DNA of 64,000 bases, from assembly GCF_014256275.1 (NCBI RefSeq), contig NZ_JACCFE010000002.1:1674001-1738000 (forward strand), read 5' to 3'. Of this stretch, positions 16,879 through 25,856 are shown piece after piece (the stretch's first letter is position 1; each line of letters opens with the position of its first letter). Under the pieces are notes generated by a model. The model worked only from the letters and a program-made list of their open reading frames with translations. It made no database searches and was not told the origin of the DNA. This DNA comes from Rhodococcus sp. 4CII (GTDB lineage Bacteria; Actinomycetota; Actinomycetes; Mycobacteriales; Mycobacteriaceae). The translations under genes and the position numbers were made by a program.

Positions 16879-18138
16879 GTGAGCGCCCGATTGAGCGTCG
16901 TCGACGAGATGTTCCTGCGCACCCACCGGGGGTTCGGAACGCCGATCGTGATGCAGGGACTGTGGCGTACCGACGACCGGGTGGAGGCAGCGACCCTCGA
17001 CGTGCTGACCGCGGAACTCGCCCGGGGGCCGCTGGGCCGGCGGGTGGTGCGCCCGCGGATCCCCGGCGCGCGGCCCCGGTTCGAGCCCCGTGCCGACTCT
17101 TTTCCCGTCGAGTATTCCGAGATCGACGCCGGGACGGTCCTCGCGTGGGCGGACGAGCAGGGCGCGCTGCCGGTGGACCCCGAGCGTGGTCCCGGCTGGC
17201 GTCTGGCCTGCGCACGACCGGCCGACGGCGGCACGGTGCTGTCGCTGGTGTGCTCGCATGTGATCGCGGACGCGCGGGGTCTGGCGGCGGCCATCGCGGC
17301 CGCGCTGCAAGGCGGGCAACCGCTCGGCCCCGGAGGTGGCGCGGGAACTGTCGCGGACGTGTGGGACGCGACCCGGCTCGCCCGCCGCGTGACGGAGGGG
17401 ACGGCGCGCGCGGTCGCCGGTCTCGCGGTGAGCGGGAGCCGCCGCGCGGAACTGCGCCGCTTCCTGCACGTGAGTGGGAATGCGTCCCCCGGCACGCACT
17501 GCCACTCACCTGTGTCGGCGGTGCTGGACGTGGACGCCGACCGGTGGGACGCCGTCGCCGATCGGGAAGGCGGCACCCCCAACAGCCTGTTCCTGTCCGT
17601 GGTGGCCGAGGTGGCGCGGCAAGACGGCGAATCCCGGCCGCTCACGATCAGCGTGCCGATGGATCTGCGCCGCCGTGACCACGCGCCGGGCACCGCCAAC
17701 TCCGTCGCGATGGTCGAGGTGGACGTGTCCCCGTGGGCCACGGTCGCCGACGTGCGGGCGGCGAGCCGGGCGGCGTTCGCCGCGCCCACGATGACCAGTC
17801 CCGCCGGCTTCCCGGAGGAAATGCTGCAACTGGTCCCCGACCGGGTGGCGCACGCTCTGACCGGCAACCCCGGCGAGCGCGACGTGTTGTGTTCCAACAT
17901 CGGGCCGCTCCCTGACACGCTCGGGTGGGTGGGCGGTCACCGGGCCACCGGAATCGTCACCCGCGCCGTACACCCGGGTGCCGTCACCAGCCGCACCCGG
18001 CTGTCCGCCTATCTCAGCCTCTTCGGAGGCCGCTACACGCTCGCGCTGGAGTCCCTGGACAGTCCGGGGCGCGCGGCGCTCCGCGAGCGGGCGGAGAACG
18101 TCCTCGCCGGGTACGGGCTCACCACGCGGGGCTGGTGA
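16879..18138 (+). CDS. HxxxD-type acyltransferase (condensation / wax-ester synthase superfamily)
   Basis: The protein has 419 residues. The start of the fold, LSVVDEMFLRTHRGFG, resembles that of WS/DGAT and Pap-type acyltransferases. The catalytic HxxxD motif appears as SHVIADARG near residue 130. The second half contains LTISVPMDLRRRDHAPGTANS (the usual 'PVxLR...GN' region) and CSNIGPLPDTLGW. These enzymes transfer acyl groups from CoA or carrier protein to alcohols or glycolipids. The acceptor is not predictable. Residues about 198-211 are encoded by a palindromic dispersed repeat and look like an in-frame insertion. It converges on the NDH-2 gene with 3 bases between. Confidence 0.75.
   Translation: MSARLSVVDEMFLRTHRGFGTPIVMQGLWRTDDRVEAATLDVLTAELARGPLGRRVVRPRIPGARPRFEPRADSFPVEYSEIDAGTVLAWADEQGALPVDPERGPGWRLACARPADGGTVLSLVCSHVIADARGLAAAIAAALQGGQPLGPGGGAGTVADVWDATRLARRVTEGTARAVAGLAVSGSRRAELRRFLHVSGNASPGTHCHSPVSAVLDVDADRWDAVADREGGTPNSLFLSVVAEVARQDGESRPLTISVPMDLRRRDHAPGTANSVAMVEVDVSPWATVADVRAASRAAFAAPTMTSPAGFPEEMLQLVPDRVAHALTGNPGERDVLCSNIGPLPDTLGWVGGHRATGIVTRAVHPGAVTSRTRLSAYLSLFGGRYTLALESLDSPGRAALRERAENVLAGYGLTTRGW
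17470..17509. repeat. palindromic dispersed repeat (GTGAGTGG family) inside a coding region
   Basis: The outer arms GTGAGTGG and CCACTCAC and inner arms TGCGT and ACGCA surround CCCCCGGC. By eye about 30 of 40 bases match the intergenic copies at 27481 and 55697. It is read in frame as Val-Ser-Gly-Asn-Ala-Ser-Pro-Gly-Thr-His-Cys-His-Ser. Confidence 0.75.
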
Positions 18139-18141
18139 GGG

Positions 18142-19506
18142 CTACGACCTGGACGTGAGATCGGAGTAGGGCTGCCGCGCCGACTCCGGATCCCCGTAGG
18201 TGATGGCCCGCTCCCGGCGAGTCCGCGACGCCAGCGTGACGCCCCAGTTGAGCAGGGTGCCGAACCGGTTGCGGTACCCGGCGAGGAACGCGATGTGGAT
18301 GACCCCCCACGACACCCAGCCGACGAACCCGGACATCCGGATCGGACCGGCCTGGAGCAGCGCGTGCCTGCGGGCGATGTACGCCGCGCTCCCGAGGTCG
18401 CGGTACTTGAAGGGTTTGCGGTCGGGCACCCCACCGGTGACGGTGCGGGCGATGCACCCCGCGGCGTGTCTGCCGCCCTGCATCGCGACCTCGGCCACGC
18501 CGGGGAGGTCGTTCAGCGACATCAGGTCTCCCACCACCCACACGTTGGGGTGACCGGGCACGGTCAGATCGGGTTCGACGGCGATTCGGCCACCCTGAAC
18601 CTGCTTCACGCCCAACGCCTCCGCGAGAGCCGCGGCGAACGGCACGGCCTCGACACCCGCGGTCCACAGGATCGTGCGGGCCCCGTACCGCTTCTTGGTG
18701 TGGGTCGCATTCTTCGCCGTCGTCTCGATGCTGGTCTCGCAGACGTCGGTGACGTGCACACCGAGGTGCGTTTCGACGCCGACCTTGTCGAGGGTCCGCT
18801 GCGCCGCCGCCGACAGCTTCCGGTTGAACGACGGAAGGACGCGATCGCCGCCGTGGAACAGCAGCACCCGCGCCTCGCAGGGGTCGATGGACTGGAATTC
18901 GTTGGCGAGGGCGTGCATCGCGAGTTCCCGGATCTGGCCCGCCAATTCGACTCCGGTCGGCCCGCCGCCGGCGACGGCGAACGTCAGCCACGGTCTGCGT
19001 TCCTCCGGGGTGGGCAGCGATTCGGCCATCTCGAAGGCGCAGATCAGTTTTCGGCGGATGGCGAGGGCGTCGTCGAGGGTCTTCATTCCCGGCGCCCACT
19101 GGATGTACTCGTCGTGTCCGTGGTACGACTGCCGCATGCCCGCCGCGACGATCAGGTAGTCGTAGGGGAGGTCGAACGTGGACCCGTCGAATCGGCTGGC
19201 GGTGAGGATCCGGCGGTGGGCATCGATTGCGCGCGCCTCGCCGAGGGCGACGTGGACATTGTGGTTGCCGCGCAGCAGGTGGCGCAGCGGACTGCTGATC
19301 TCCCCCTCGGAGAGCAGGCCCGTCGCGCATTGGTAGAGCAGCGGCTGGAAGACGTGGCTGGTGCCCCGATCGAGGAGGGTGACGTCGACGTCCGTGTCGC
19401 GAAACCGCCGGGCCGCGTAGATTCCGCCGAATCCTCCGCCGATGATGACGACGCGTGGTCGTGAACGCTGCAGGCCGAGGGACGAGGATTCCTGGGCGGT
19501 CGTCAT
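18142..19506 (-). CDS. ndh: type II NADH dehydrogenase (NDH-2)
   Basis: NDH-2 is a single-subunit membrane-surface flavoprotein that passes electrons from NADH to menaquinone without pumping protons. The protein has 454 residues. The FAD motif VVIIGGGFGGIYAARRF is at about 19. VFQPLLYQCATGLLS is the quinone-site signature region. The NADH motif VAGGGPTGVELAGQI is near 170. The late FAD contact is VWVVGDLMSLNDLPGVAEVAMQ. The C-terminal amphipathic and hydrophobic helix (SGFVGWVSWGVIHIAFLAG) should anchor it to the membrane. The SDR gene lies 9 bases upstream on the same strand, so they may be co-transcribed. Confidence 0.93.
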   Translation of the reverse strand: MTTAQESSSLGLQRSRPRVVIIGGGFGGIYAARRFRDTDVDVTLLDRGTSHVFQPLLYQCATGLLSEGEISSPLRHLLRGNHNVHVALGEARAIDAHRRILTASRFDGSTFDLPYDYLIVAAGMRQSYHGHDEYIQWAPGMKTLDDALAIRRKLICAFEMAESLPTPEERRPWLTFAVAGGGPTGVELAGQIRELAMHALANEFQSIDPCEARVLLFHGGDRVLPSFNRKLSAAAQRTLDKVGVETHLGVHVTDVCETSIETTAKNATHTKKRYGARTILWTAGVEAVPFAAALAEALGVKQVQGGRIAVEPDLTVPGHPNVWVVGDLMSLNDLPGVAEVAMQGGRHAAGCIARTVTGGVPDRKPFKYRDLGSAAYIARRHALLQAGPIRMSGFVGWVSWGVIHIAFLAGYRNRFGTLLNWGVTLASRTRRERAITYGDPESARQPYSDLTSRS

Positions 19507-19515
19507 AGGTCAGTC

Positions 19516-20268
19516 CTACACGAACCGGGAAGTCCATGCATGAGGAAGGAACCTCAATGCGAGGTCGATTCCACGCCACCGTATTCCCGGGAGCGCGGCG
19601 CGGCTCGTCTCCTTCTCGATGGCCGCGACCATCGCGTCGACGCCGTCGTCGAGGGTTGCCGTCATCGTGGCGCTGTCGCCGGCCCGACCCGACATGTCGG
19701 TGGCGATGTAGCCGGGCAGCAGGGTGGTCACCGCGATCGGACTCTTCGCGAGTTCCGCGGTCAGCGCCTCGCCGAGGGCCGACACTCCCGCCTTGCTGGC
19801 GGAATACGCCGCCTTCGGTCCGGGCAGTCCGCGATCGGCGCTGATCGAGGACACCAGCACGAGGTGGCCGGAGTTCTGTTCGCGGAAGATCGCGAGGGCG
19901 GCCTCGCACTGGGACAGCGCACCGACGAAGTTGGTGCGCGCGGTGGCGAGGTTGGCGTCGGCCCGGCCCGTACCGATCTTCGCGCCCTTGCCGAGTCCGG
20001 CGTTGACGACGACGCGGTCGAGTCCGTTCAGTTCGTCGCGCAGTGCCCCGAAGACCCGGACGACGGCGTCGTGGTCGGTGACGTCGAGTTCGCGGACGGC
20101 GACGACGATTCCGGGATGCGCCGCCTGCAATTCGTCTCTCAGGGACTCGAGCCGTTCGAGGCGCCGCGCACACAGCGCGAGGTCCCGCCCCCGAGCCGCG
20201 AACCGACGCGCCATCTCCTCACCGAGCCCCGAGCTGGCCCCGGTGATCAGGATCTTCCGACGTGTCAT
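19516..20268 (-). CDS. short-chain dehydrogenase/reductase
   Basis: The protein has 250 residues from ATG 20268. The cofactor motif is TGASSGLGEEM and the structural motif is VVNAGLG. The catalytic Ser is in LVSSISADRG, and YSASK supplies the catalytic Tyr and Lys. RRLERLESLRDE after the second strand suggests NADP preference. PGYIATDMSGRAG closes the active site. This is the classical SDR fold; the substrate cannot be told. The C-terminus (LALRFLPHAWTSRFV) resembles SDRs annotated as fatty acyl or oxoacyl reductases. It is followed 9 bases later by the NDH-2 gene. Confidence 0.88.
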   Translation of the reverse strand: MTRRKILITGASSGLGEEMARRFAARGRDLALCARRLERLESLRDELQAAHPGIVVAVRELDVTDHDAVVRVFGALRDELNGLDRVVVNAGLGKGAKIGTGRADANLATARTNFVGALSQCEAALAIFREQNSGHLVLVSSISADRGLPGPKAAYSASKAGVSALGEALTAELAKSPIAVTTLLPGYIATDMSGRAGDSATMTATLDDGVDAMVAAIEKETSRAALPGIRWRGIDLALRFLPHAWTSRFV

Positions 20269-20357
20269 TCCGCCACAGTATCTACCCGCCGGTAACAACG
20301 CGAGGGGCACGCCGGAAGCTCTGACATCCGGCACCCGAGCGGCTTACCGTTACAGGC

Positions 20358-21791
20358 ATGACTGACTCGGGGAGCAGCGCGGAAGAGTTCGATGTCATCG
20401 TGATCGGGGGCGGCCCCGCGGGCGAGAACGCGGCGAGTTACGCCATCGCCGGCAGCGACCGCACCGTGGCGCTGATCGAACACGAACTCGTCGGCGGAGA
20501 ATGCTCCTACTGGGCCTGCATGCCCAGCAAGGCGCTGCTGCGTCCCGGTGAGGTCCTCGGTGCGGCGCGCAACATGCCCGGGGTGTCCGCCGGCCCGCTC
20601 GACGTCGATGGCGTGCTGGCACGGCGCGACTCGTTCACCAACAACCACGACGACTCGTCGCAGGTGATGTGGGCCGACTCCCAGGGGATCGACGTCATCC
20701 GCGGTTCCGCGCGCATCACCGGCGAACGCACGGTGACGGTCGGCGGAACCCGGGAACTGCGTGCCCGGCACGCCGTCGTCGTCGCGACCGGAACGACAGC
20801 GGCGGTCCCCGGCACCCCCGGCCTGCGCGCGGCGTTGCCGTGGATCTCGCGCGACGCCACCAATCTGAGGGAGATCCCGCGCCGGGCCGTGGTGATCGGC
20901 GGCGGCGTGGTGGCCTGCGAGAGCGCGACCTGGCTGCTGGACCTCGGCGTGGAGGAACTGACGATGGTGGTGCGCGGCCGGGCACTGCTCCCGAAGAACG
21001 AACCGTTCGCCGGCGAACTCGTGGCCCGGTCACTGGAGAAGAAGGGCGCGCGGATCCTGTTCGGGGCGGACCTCCGCGGGGTCGAGCGGCCCGATGCGCG
21101 GGACACCGGCATCGGCCGCATTCACGGCGGCCCGGTGACCCTGGACGTGGCCGGCCGGGATCCCCTCGTGGCGGACGAGATCGTCGTGGCCACCGGGCGC
21201 ACACCCGCGACCGCCGCACTCGGCCTCGATGCGCGACTGCTGAACTCCCACGGATACCTCGCGACCGACGACCATCTGACGACGGCGGACGGGTGGTTGT
21301 ACGCCGTCGGAGACGCCAACGGTCGCGCGCTGCTCACCCACATGGGCAAGTACCAGGGCCGCGTCTGCGGCGACGTGATCGCCGCCCGCGCCGAGGGTAG
21401 ACCGCTCGACGGGACCCGATTCCGCGCGACCGCCGACCACGGACAGGTTCCGCAGGTGGTGTTCGCCGCCCCGGAGGTCTCGGCCGTCGGGATCACCGAG
21501 CAGGAGGCGCGCGACGCGGGCGTGGACGTCGAGACCCTGGAGGTCGACATCGCCGTCGCCGGTTCGTCGCTGGCCCGCGACGATTTCAGCGGACACGCCA
21601 AGCTGGTGATCGACCGGGCCACCGACACCCTGGTCGGGGCGACGTTCGCGGGCACCGATGTGGGCGAACTCATCCACGCGGCCACCGTCGCGCTGGTCGG
21701 GAAGGTGCCGCTCGACACGCTGTGGCACGCGGTCCCGTCCTATCCGACGGTGAGCGAGGTGTGGCTGCGGCTGCTCGAGGCGAGGCGCTGA
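20358..21791 (+). CDS. class I pyridine nucleotide-disulfide oxidoreductase (mercuric reductase/Lpd-like)
   Basis: The protein has 477 residues. The FAD motif VIVIGGGPAGENAASYA is followed by GGECSYWACMPSKALL, which has the redox-active CxxxxC pair in the class I position. The NAD(P) motif VIGGGVVACESATWL is near residue 180. The second FAD contact is LYAVGDANGRALLTHMGK. The C-terminal dimer domain ends HAVPSYPTVSEVWLRLLE, with the His and Pro of the active site. This fits the dihydrolipoamide dehydrogenase / mercuric reductase family, but no N-terminal metal-binding or lipoyl domain is present and no mer or pdh genes are near. The physiological disulfide is unknown. Confidence 0.88.
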   Translation: MTDSGSSAEEFDVIVIGGGPAGENAASYAIAGSDRTVALIEHELVGGECSYWACMPSKALLRPGEVLGAARNMPGVSAGPLDVDGVLARRDSFTNNHDDSSQVMWADSQGIDVIRGSARITGERTVTVGGTRELRARHAVVVATGTTAAVPGTPGLRAALPWISRDATNLREIPRRAVVIGGGVVACESATWLLDLGVEELTMVVRGRALLPKNEPFAGELVARSLEKKGARILFGADLRGVERPDARDTGIGRIHGGPVTLDVAGRDPLVADEIVVATGRTPATAALGLDARLLNSHGYLATDDHLTTADGWLYAVGDANGRALLTHMGKYQGRVCGDVIAARAEGRPLDGTRFRATADHGQVPQVVFAAPEVSAVGITEQEARDAGVDVETLEVDIAVAGSSLARDDFSGHAKLVIDRATDTLVGATFAGTDVGELIHAATVALVGKVPLDTLWHAVPSYPTVSEVWLRLLEARR

Positions 21792-21826
21792 CCGGGCGGA
21801 AGGGGCGACCGCTCGTCCGGTCTCCG

Positions 21827-21832
21827 TATAGT
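21827..21832 (+). promoter_or_regulatory. -10 hexamer TATAGT, leaderless start
   Basis: TATAGT ends 7 bases before the ATG of the first carboxylesterase gene. No Shine-Dalgarno is present, so a leaderless transcript is likely. Confidence 0.55.
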
Positions 21833-21839
21833 CGCCGAC

Positions 21840-23369
21840 ATGGCGTCTGACACTCTCACGACCGACACACTGGTGAGGACGGCCGACGGGGCGGTCCGCG
21901 GCCGGCGTGTCGGCGACCTGATCGCGTGGCGGGGAATTCCGTACGCGGCTCCCCCGGTCGGCCCGCTGCGGTTGCGCGCACCCCAGCCGGTCGCGCCGTG
22001 GTCCGGTGAGCTCGACGCCACCGAGTTCGGCGACGCCGCAGTCCAGCACAAGAAGTTCACCGCGCTGCGGCCGGGCAAATATCAGCCGAGCAGCGAGAAC
22101 TGCCTGACGCTCAACGTGCTGGCCACTCCCGGCACGTCGGGGGCGCGGCCGGTGATGGTGTTCATCCACGGCGGCGCGTACACGCTCGGGATGTCGGCGA
22201 CGGCCCTGTACGGGGGCGAGTCGCTCGTGCGCCGCGGCGACGTCGTGTACGTGTCGATCAACTACCGACTCGGGTCGTTGGGCTACCTCGACTTCACCCA
22301 GTTCTCCACCCCCGAACGGCCTTTCGACTCCAACCTCGGCCTCCGCGATCAGGTCGCGGCCCTCGCGTGGGTGCAACGCAACATCGCCGAATTCGGCGGC
22401 GACCCCGACAACGTCACCCTCTTCGGCGAATCCGCGGGCGCCAACGCCGTCACCACCCTGATGACCACCCCCGCCGCGAAAGGCCTTTTCGCCCGGGCCA
22501 TCTCGGAGAGTTCCGCCCCCGGACTCGTCACCACGGCGGAGCGGGCGGCCCGCTGGGCGTCCGACTACATCACGCTACTCGGGGCCGAATCCGACACTGC
22601 CGCAGACATACTCAGCTCGTCACCGGTCGGCGCACTGGGCCGGGCCGGTAATCGCCTCGCCGCCAAAGTGCTGTCGGAGACGCCGGGGCTCCACCCGTTC
22701 GGACCCGTCATCGATGGCGACTTCCTGCCCGAACCGCCGCTCGACGCGTTCGCCGACGGCTCGGCGCACCGGGTTCCGCTGATCATCGGCACCAACGCCC
22801 GGGAGGGCACCCTGTTCCCGAAGGTGCTGGACGCCCTGCCGACCGACCCCGACCGGATCGGACGGATGTTCGCGCTCACCGACCCGGCCGCCGAGGCCCG
22901 CATCACCGCGGCGTACCCGGGCTATCCGGCGCCGGACGCCGCAGTCGATCTGGGCGGCGACCTGACATTCTGGAAGCCCTCGATCGAACTGGCTCAGGCG
23001 CACTCCGCGTACGCACCCACCTACAGTTACCGTTTCGACTTCGCGCCGCGCGCAATGAAGTGGCTCGGCCTGGACGCCACGCACGGGTTGGAGTTGTTCG
23101 CCGTGTTCGACATCGCCGACAGCCTGATCGGCCGCGGTCTCACCCTCCCGGGTGGGCGACGCGGACTGAAGGACGTGACGGATACCGTGCAGCGCCACTG
23201 GCTGCACTTCGCTTCGCAGGGAGCACCGTTGGCGTCGTGGCCCCTGTACGACACAGATCGGAGGGCAACTCTCGTGTTCGACACCGTCACCACCGTCCAG
23301 GACGACCCGCGCCGCGAGCGCAGGCTGGCCTGGGAGGGGTACGAAGGCTACTACGGGCAGGGCCTGTGA
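21840..23369 (+). CDS. type B carboxylesterase, first of a tandem pair
   Basis: The protein has 509 residues and the alpha/beta-hydrolase fold of the esterase/lipase B family. The oxyanion-hole motif is MVFIHGGAYTLG. The nucleophile elbow is TLFGESAGANAV with the catalytic Ser near 200. GTNAREGTLFP precedes the acidic residue, and the catalytic His is in DATHGLELFAVF. The start IAWRGIPYAAPPVGPLRLRAP is the usual type B N-terminus. No signal peptide is seen, so it is cytoplasmic. A TATAGT box 7 bases upstream suggests a leaderless message. It overlaps the next, paralogous gene by GTGA. Confidence 0.93.
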   Translation: MASDTLTTDTLVRTADGAVRGRRVGDLIAWRGIPYAAPPVGPLRLRAPQPVAPWSGELDATEFGDAAVQHKKFTALRPGKYQPSSENCLTLNVLATPGTSGARPVMVFIHGGAYTLGMSATALYGGESLVRRGDVVYVSINYRLGSLGYLDFTQFSTPERPFDSNLGLRDQVAALAWVQRNIAEFGGDPDNVTLFGESAGANAVTTLMTTPAAKGLFARAISESSAPGLVTTAERAARWASDYITLLGAESDTAADILSSSPVGALGRAGNRLAAKVLSETPGLHPFGPVIDGDFLPEPPLDAFADGSAHRVPLIIGTNAREGTLFPKVLDALPTDPDRIGRMFALTDPAAEARITAAYPGYPAPDAAVDLGGDLTFWKPSIELAQAHSAYAPTYSYRFDFAPRAMKWLGLDATHGLELFAVFDIADSLIGRGLTLPGGRRGLKDVTDTVQRHWLHFASQGAPLASWPLYDTDRRATLVFDTVTTVQDDPRRERRLAWEGYEGYYGQGL

Positions 23370-24835
23370 GCCGTCTCGAGATCGACACCGATGCCGGCGC
23401 CGTCGGAGGGCGCCGGATCGACGACCTGATCGCGTGGCGGGGCATCCCCTACGCCGCTCCCCCGGTCGGGCCTCTTCGGTTGCGGGCCCCGCAACCGGTC
23501 GAGGAGTGGTCGGATGTCCGGCGGACATTCCACTTCGGACCGCCCGCGCCGCAGCCGAGTGGGGATTCCGACGAGGACTGTCTGACCCTCAACGTGCTCG
23601 CTCCGGCGTCGCCATCGGCAACACCGAGACCGGTGATGGTGTTCATCCACGGCGGCGCCTACTCCGGAGGCAGCGCGTCCTCGTCGCTGTACGGCGGCCA
23701 CAGCCTGGTCCGTCGCGGCGACATCGTGTACGTGTCGATCAACTACCGACTCGGGTCGCTGGGCTACCTCGACTTCACCCAGTTCTCCACCCCCGAACGG
23801 CCTTTCGACTCCAATCTCGGCCTCCGCGATCAGGTCGCGGCACTCGAGTGGGTGCAACGCAACATCGCCGAATTCGGCGGCGACCCCGACAACGTCACCC
23901 TCTTCGGCGAATCCGCGGGCGCCAATGCCGTCACCACTCTGATGACCACCCCCGCCGCGAAAAGTCTGTTCGCCCGGGCCATCGCCGAGAGCCCACCCGT
24001 CGCGTCCGCGTATCACCCGGAGCGGGCGGCGCGCTGGGCGCGCGAGTTCCTCGAGATCGCCGGGGTGCCGGTGTCCGAGGCCGCGGCCTGGCTCGGGTCC
24101 GCGGATCCCGCGGAGTTCGTCGAGGCGGGCACCACCCTGGCGCGCCGGGGCGCCGACGAGGAACCGGGAACCCGCGCGTTCGCGCCCGTCGTCGACGGTT
24201 TCTTCCTGCCCACCCATCCGCTGGACTGTTTCGAGTCCGGTTCCGGACATCCGATTCCCCTGATCATCGGCACGAACAGCCACGAGGGCCGGGTCTTTCC
24301 CCGGTTCCTGAACATCCTGCCCACGGATCCGCCGCGCATCGACAAGATGTTCTCGCACGTGGATCCGTCCGTGAAGGAACGGGCCATCGCCGCATACCCC
24401 GGTTATCCCGGTCGACGGGTGGCCGCGGATCTCGGCGGCGACGTGACGTTCTGGGAACCGTCCGTTCTCTGCGCGCAGGGCCACACGACCGTCGCACCGA
24501 CGTACACCTACCGGTACGACTTCGCGCCCCGGTTGCTCCGGGTCCTCGGACTCGGCGCCACCCACGCGACGGAGCTGTACGCGGTGTTCGGGTTGACCGG
24601 ACCGTGGGCGCGGGCACTGACCGCGCTCGGTGGCCGGCGCGGGCTTCGGGCGGTCATCGACACCGTCCAGACGCACTGGTTGCATTTCGCCCGATACGGG
24701 ACGCCCGCGCCCGGTTGGCCGCGCTATTCGCCCGAGCGCCGGGAGACGCTCATCATCGACGACACGAGCCGGGTCGAGAACGACCCACGGGGTGAGCGCC
24801 GCCGGGCCTGGCAGGGGTACGAGCACCGGCGCTGA
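23366..24835 (+). CDS. type B carboxylesterase, second of a tandem pair
   Basis: The protein has 489 residues. GTG 23366 overlaps the TGA of the previous gene (GTGA), which points to translational coupling. The motifs repeat those of the first copy: IAWRGIPYAAPPVGPLRLRAP, VMVFIHGGAYSGG, TLFGESAGANAV, GTNSHEGRVFP and GATHATELYAVF. From about 23723 to 23985 the DNA is almost identical to 22240-22500 of the first gene, whereas the flanks are clearly more diverged. The pair arose by duplication and has probably been partly homogenised. The two may differ in substrate range because the acyl-pocket regions differ. Confidence 0.93.
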   Translation: MSRLEIDTDAGAVGGRRIDDLIAWRGIPYAAPPVGPLRLRAPQPVEEWSDVRRTFHFGPPAPQPSGDSDEDCLTLNVLAPASPSATPRPVMVFIHGGAYSGGSASSSLYGGHSLVRRGDIVYVSINYRLGSLGYLDFTQFSTPERPFDSNLGLRDQVAALEWVQRNIAEFGGDPDNVTLFGESAGANAVTTLMTTPAAKSLFARAIAESPPVASAYHPERAARWAREFLEIAGVPVSEAAAWLGSADPAEFVEAGTTLARRGADEEPGTRAFAPVVDGFFLPTHPLDCFESGSGHPIPLIIGTNSHEGRVFPRFLNILPTDPPRIDKMFSHVDPSVKERAIAAYPGYPGRRVAADLGGDVTFWEPSVLCAQGHTTVAPTYTYRYDFAPRLLRVLGLGATHATELYAVFGLTGPWARALTALGGRRGLRAVIDTVQTHWLHFARYGTPAPGWPRYSPERRETLIIDDTSRVENDPRGERRRAWQGYEHRR

Positions 24836-24956
24836 GGCGGGCGGGGTCTGCTGCCGTGCCGGCCCCGGTTCCTCGTCCCCGCCCCCACTGTTCGTTCCAC
24901 GGTGCCGCCCTCCCGTTTGCCCTACTCTCGGAGGACCTGCATTTCGGGAGGCGAGC

Positions 24957-25850
24957 ATGACCGAACCGAACGACCTCGCAGGCCGCACCATGGTGGTCAC
25001 CGGTGCCACTGCGGGGCTCGGCCTGGAGACCTGCCGCCAACTCGCACGCCGCGGGGCCACCGTCGTCCTCGTCGGCCGGGACCAGGACAAGATCGACGCC
25101 GCGATCGCCGGTCTGTCCGAGAGCACCGATCGCGACAGGCTGTGCTCGGCGCTCACGGACCTGTCCTCACTCGACCGGGTCCGCAAGCTGTCCGGGGAAC
25201 TGCTGCATCGGTTTCCGCGGATCGACGTGCTGATCAACAATGCCGGTGTCGACGCGGGGCACCGTCAGCTGACGGTCGACGGCATCGAAGCGACGTTCGC
25301 GGTGAACTACCTCGCGCCGTTCGTGCTGGCGACGACGCTGGCTCCGGCGATGGCGCAGGCGTCGACCGCCGACGCGGCCGGGTACCGGCATCCGGCGCGC
25401 ATCATCGACATCAGCTCGTCCGGGCACCGCAGCGGGCACCTCGACCTCGACGACCTGGACGGCGCCAAGGACACGTTCCACGGCCAGCGGGCGTACAACA
25501 ATTCCAAACTCGCCCTGACGCTGTTCACCCGCTCGTTGGCGCACCGGTCCGATCCCGCCCGACTGGTCGTCAATTGCGCCGACCCGGGATCGGTGCGCGG
25601 CACCACTCTCGGGAGGGATCGGCCGTTCGGTCACCAGGTGGTCGGGACGCTCCTGGCCCCGTTCACGGCCGAGGTCGCGAAGGGCGCCGAGACGGCGGTC
25701 TGGACCGCCACCGCTACGGAGTCCGGCAAGTTCACCGGCCGATACGTCAAGGGCTGCAAGGTTGTTCAGCCGAGCAAGGACGCCCGCGACCCGGAACTCG
25801 CCGCACGGCTGTGGGACGCGACCGAGGCCCTGCTGGCCGACCGCGGCTGA
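24957..25850 (+). CDS. short-chain dehydrogenase/reductase (retinol-dehydrogenase-like)
   Basis: The protein has 297 residues from ATG 24957, with GGGAGGCG just upstream. The cofactor motif is VTGATAGLGLETCRQL. INNAGVDAG is the NNAG motif. DISSSGHRSG carries the catalytic Ser, and YNNSKLAL holds the Tyr and Lys. The pattern of about 300 residues with VNYLAPFVLATTLAP fits the WWOX/retinol-dehydrogenase-like branch of SDRs. The substrate is unknown. It is on the same strand as the carboxylesterases but 121 bases downstream. It converges on the VOC-family gene with 6 bases between. Confidence 0.88.
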   Translation: MTEPNDLAGRTMVVTGATAGLGLETCRQLARRGATVVLVGRDQDKIDAAIAGLSESTDRDRLCSALTDLSSLDRVRKLSGELLHRFPRIDVLINNAGVDAGHRQLTVDGIEATFAVNYLAPFVLATTLAPAMAQASTADAAGYRHPARIIDISSSGHRSGHLDLDDLDGAKDTFHGQRAYNNSKLALTLFTRSLAHRSDPARLVVNCADPGSVRGTTLGRDRPFGHQVVGTLLAPFTAEVAKGAETAVWTATATESGKFTGRYVKGCKVVQPSKDARDPELAARLWDATEALLADRG

Positions 25851-25856
25851 CGCTCG

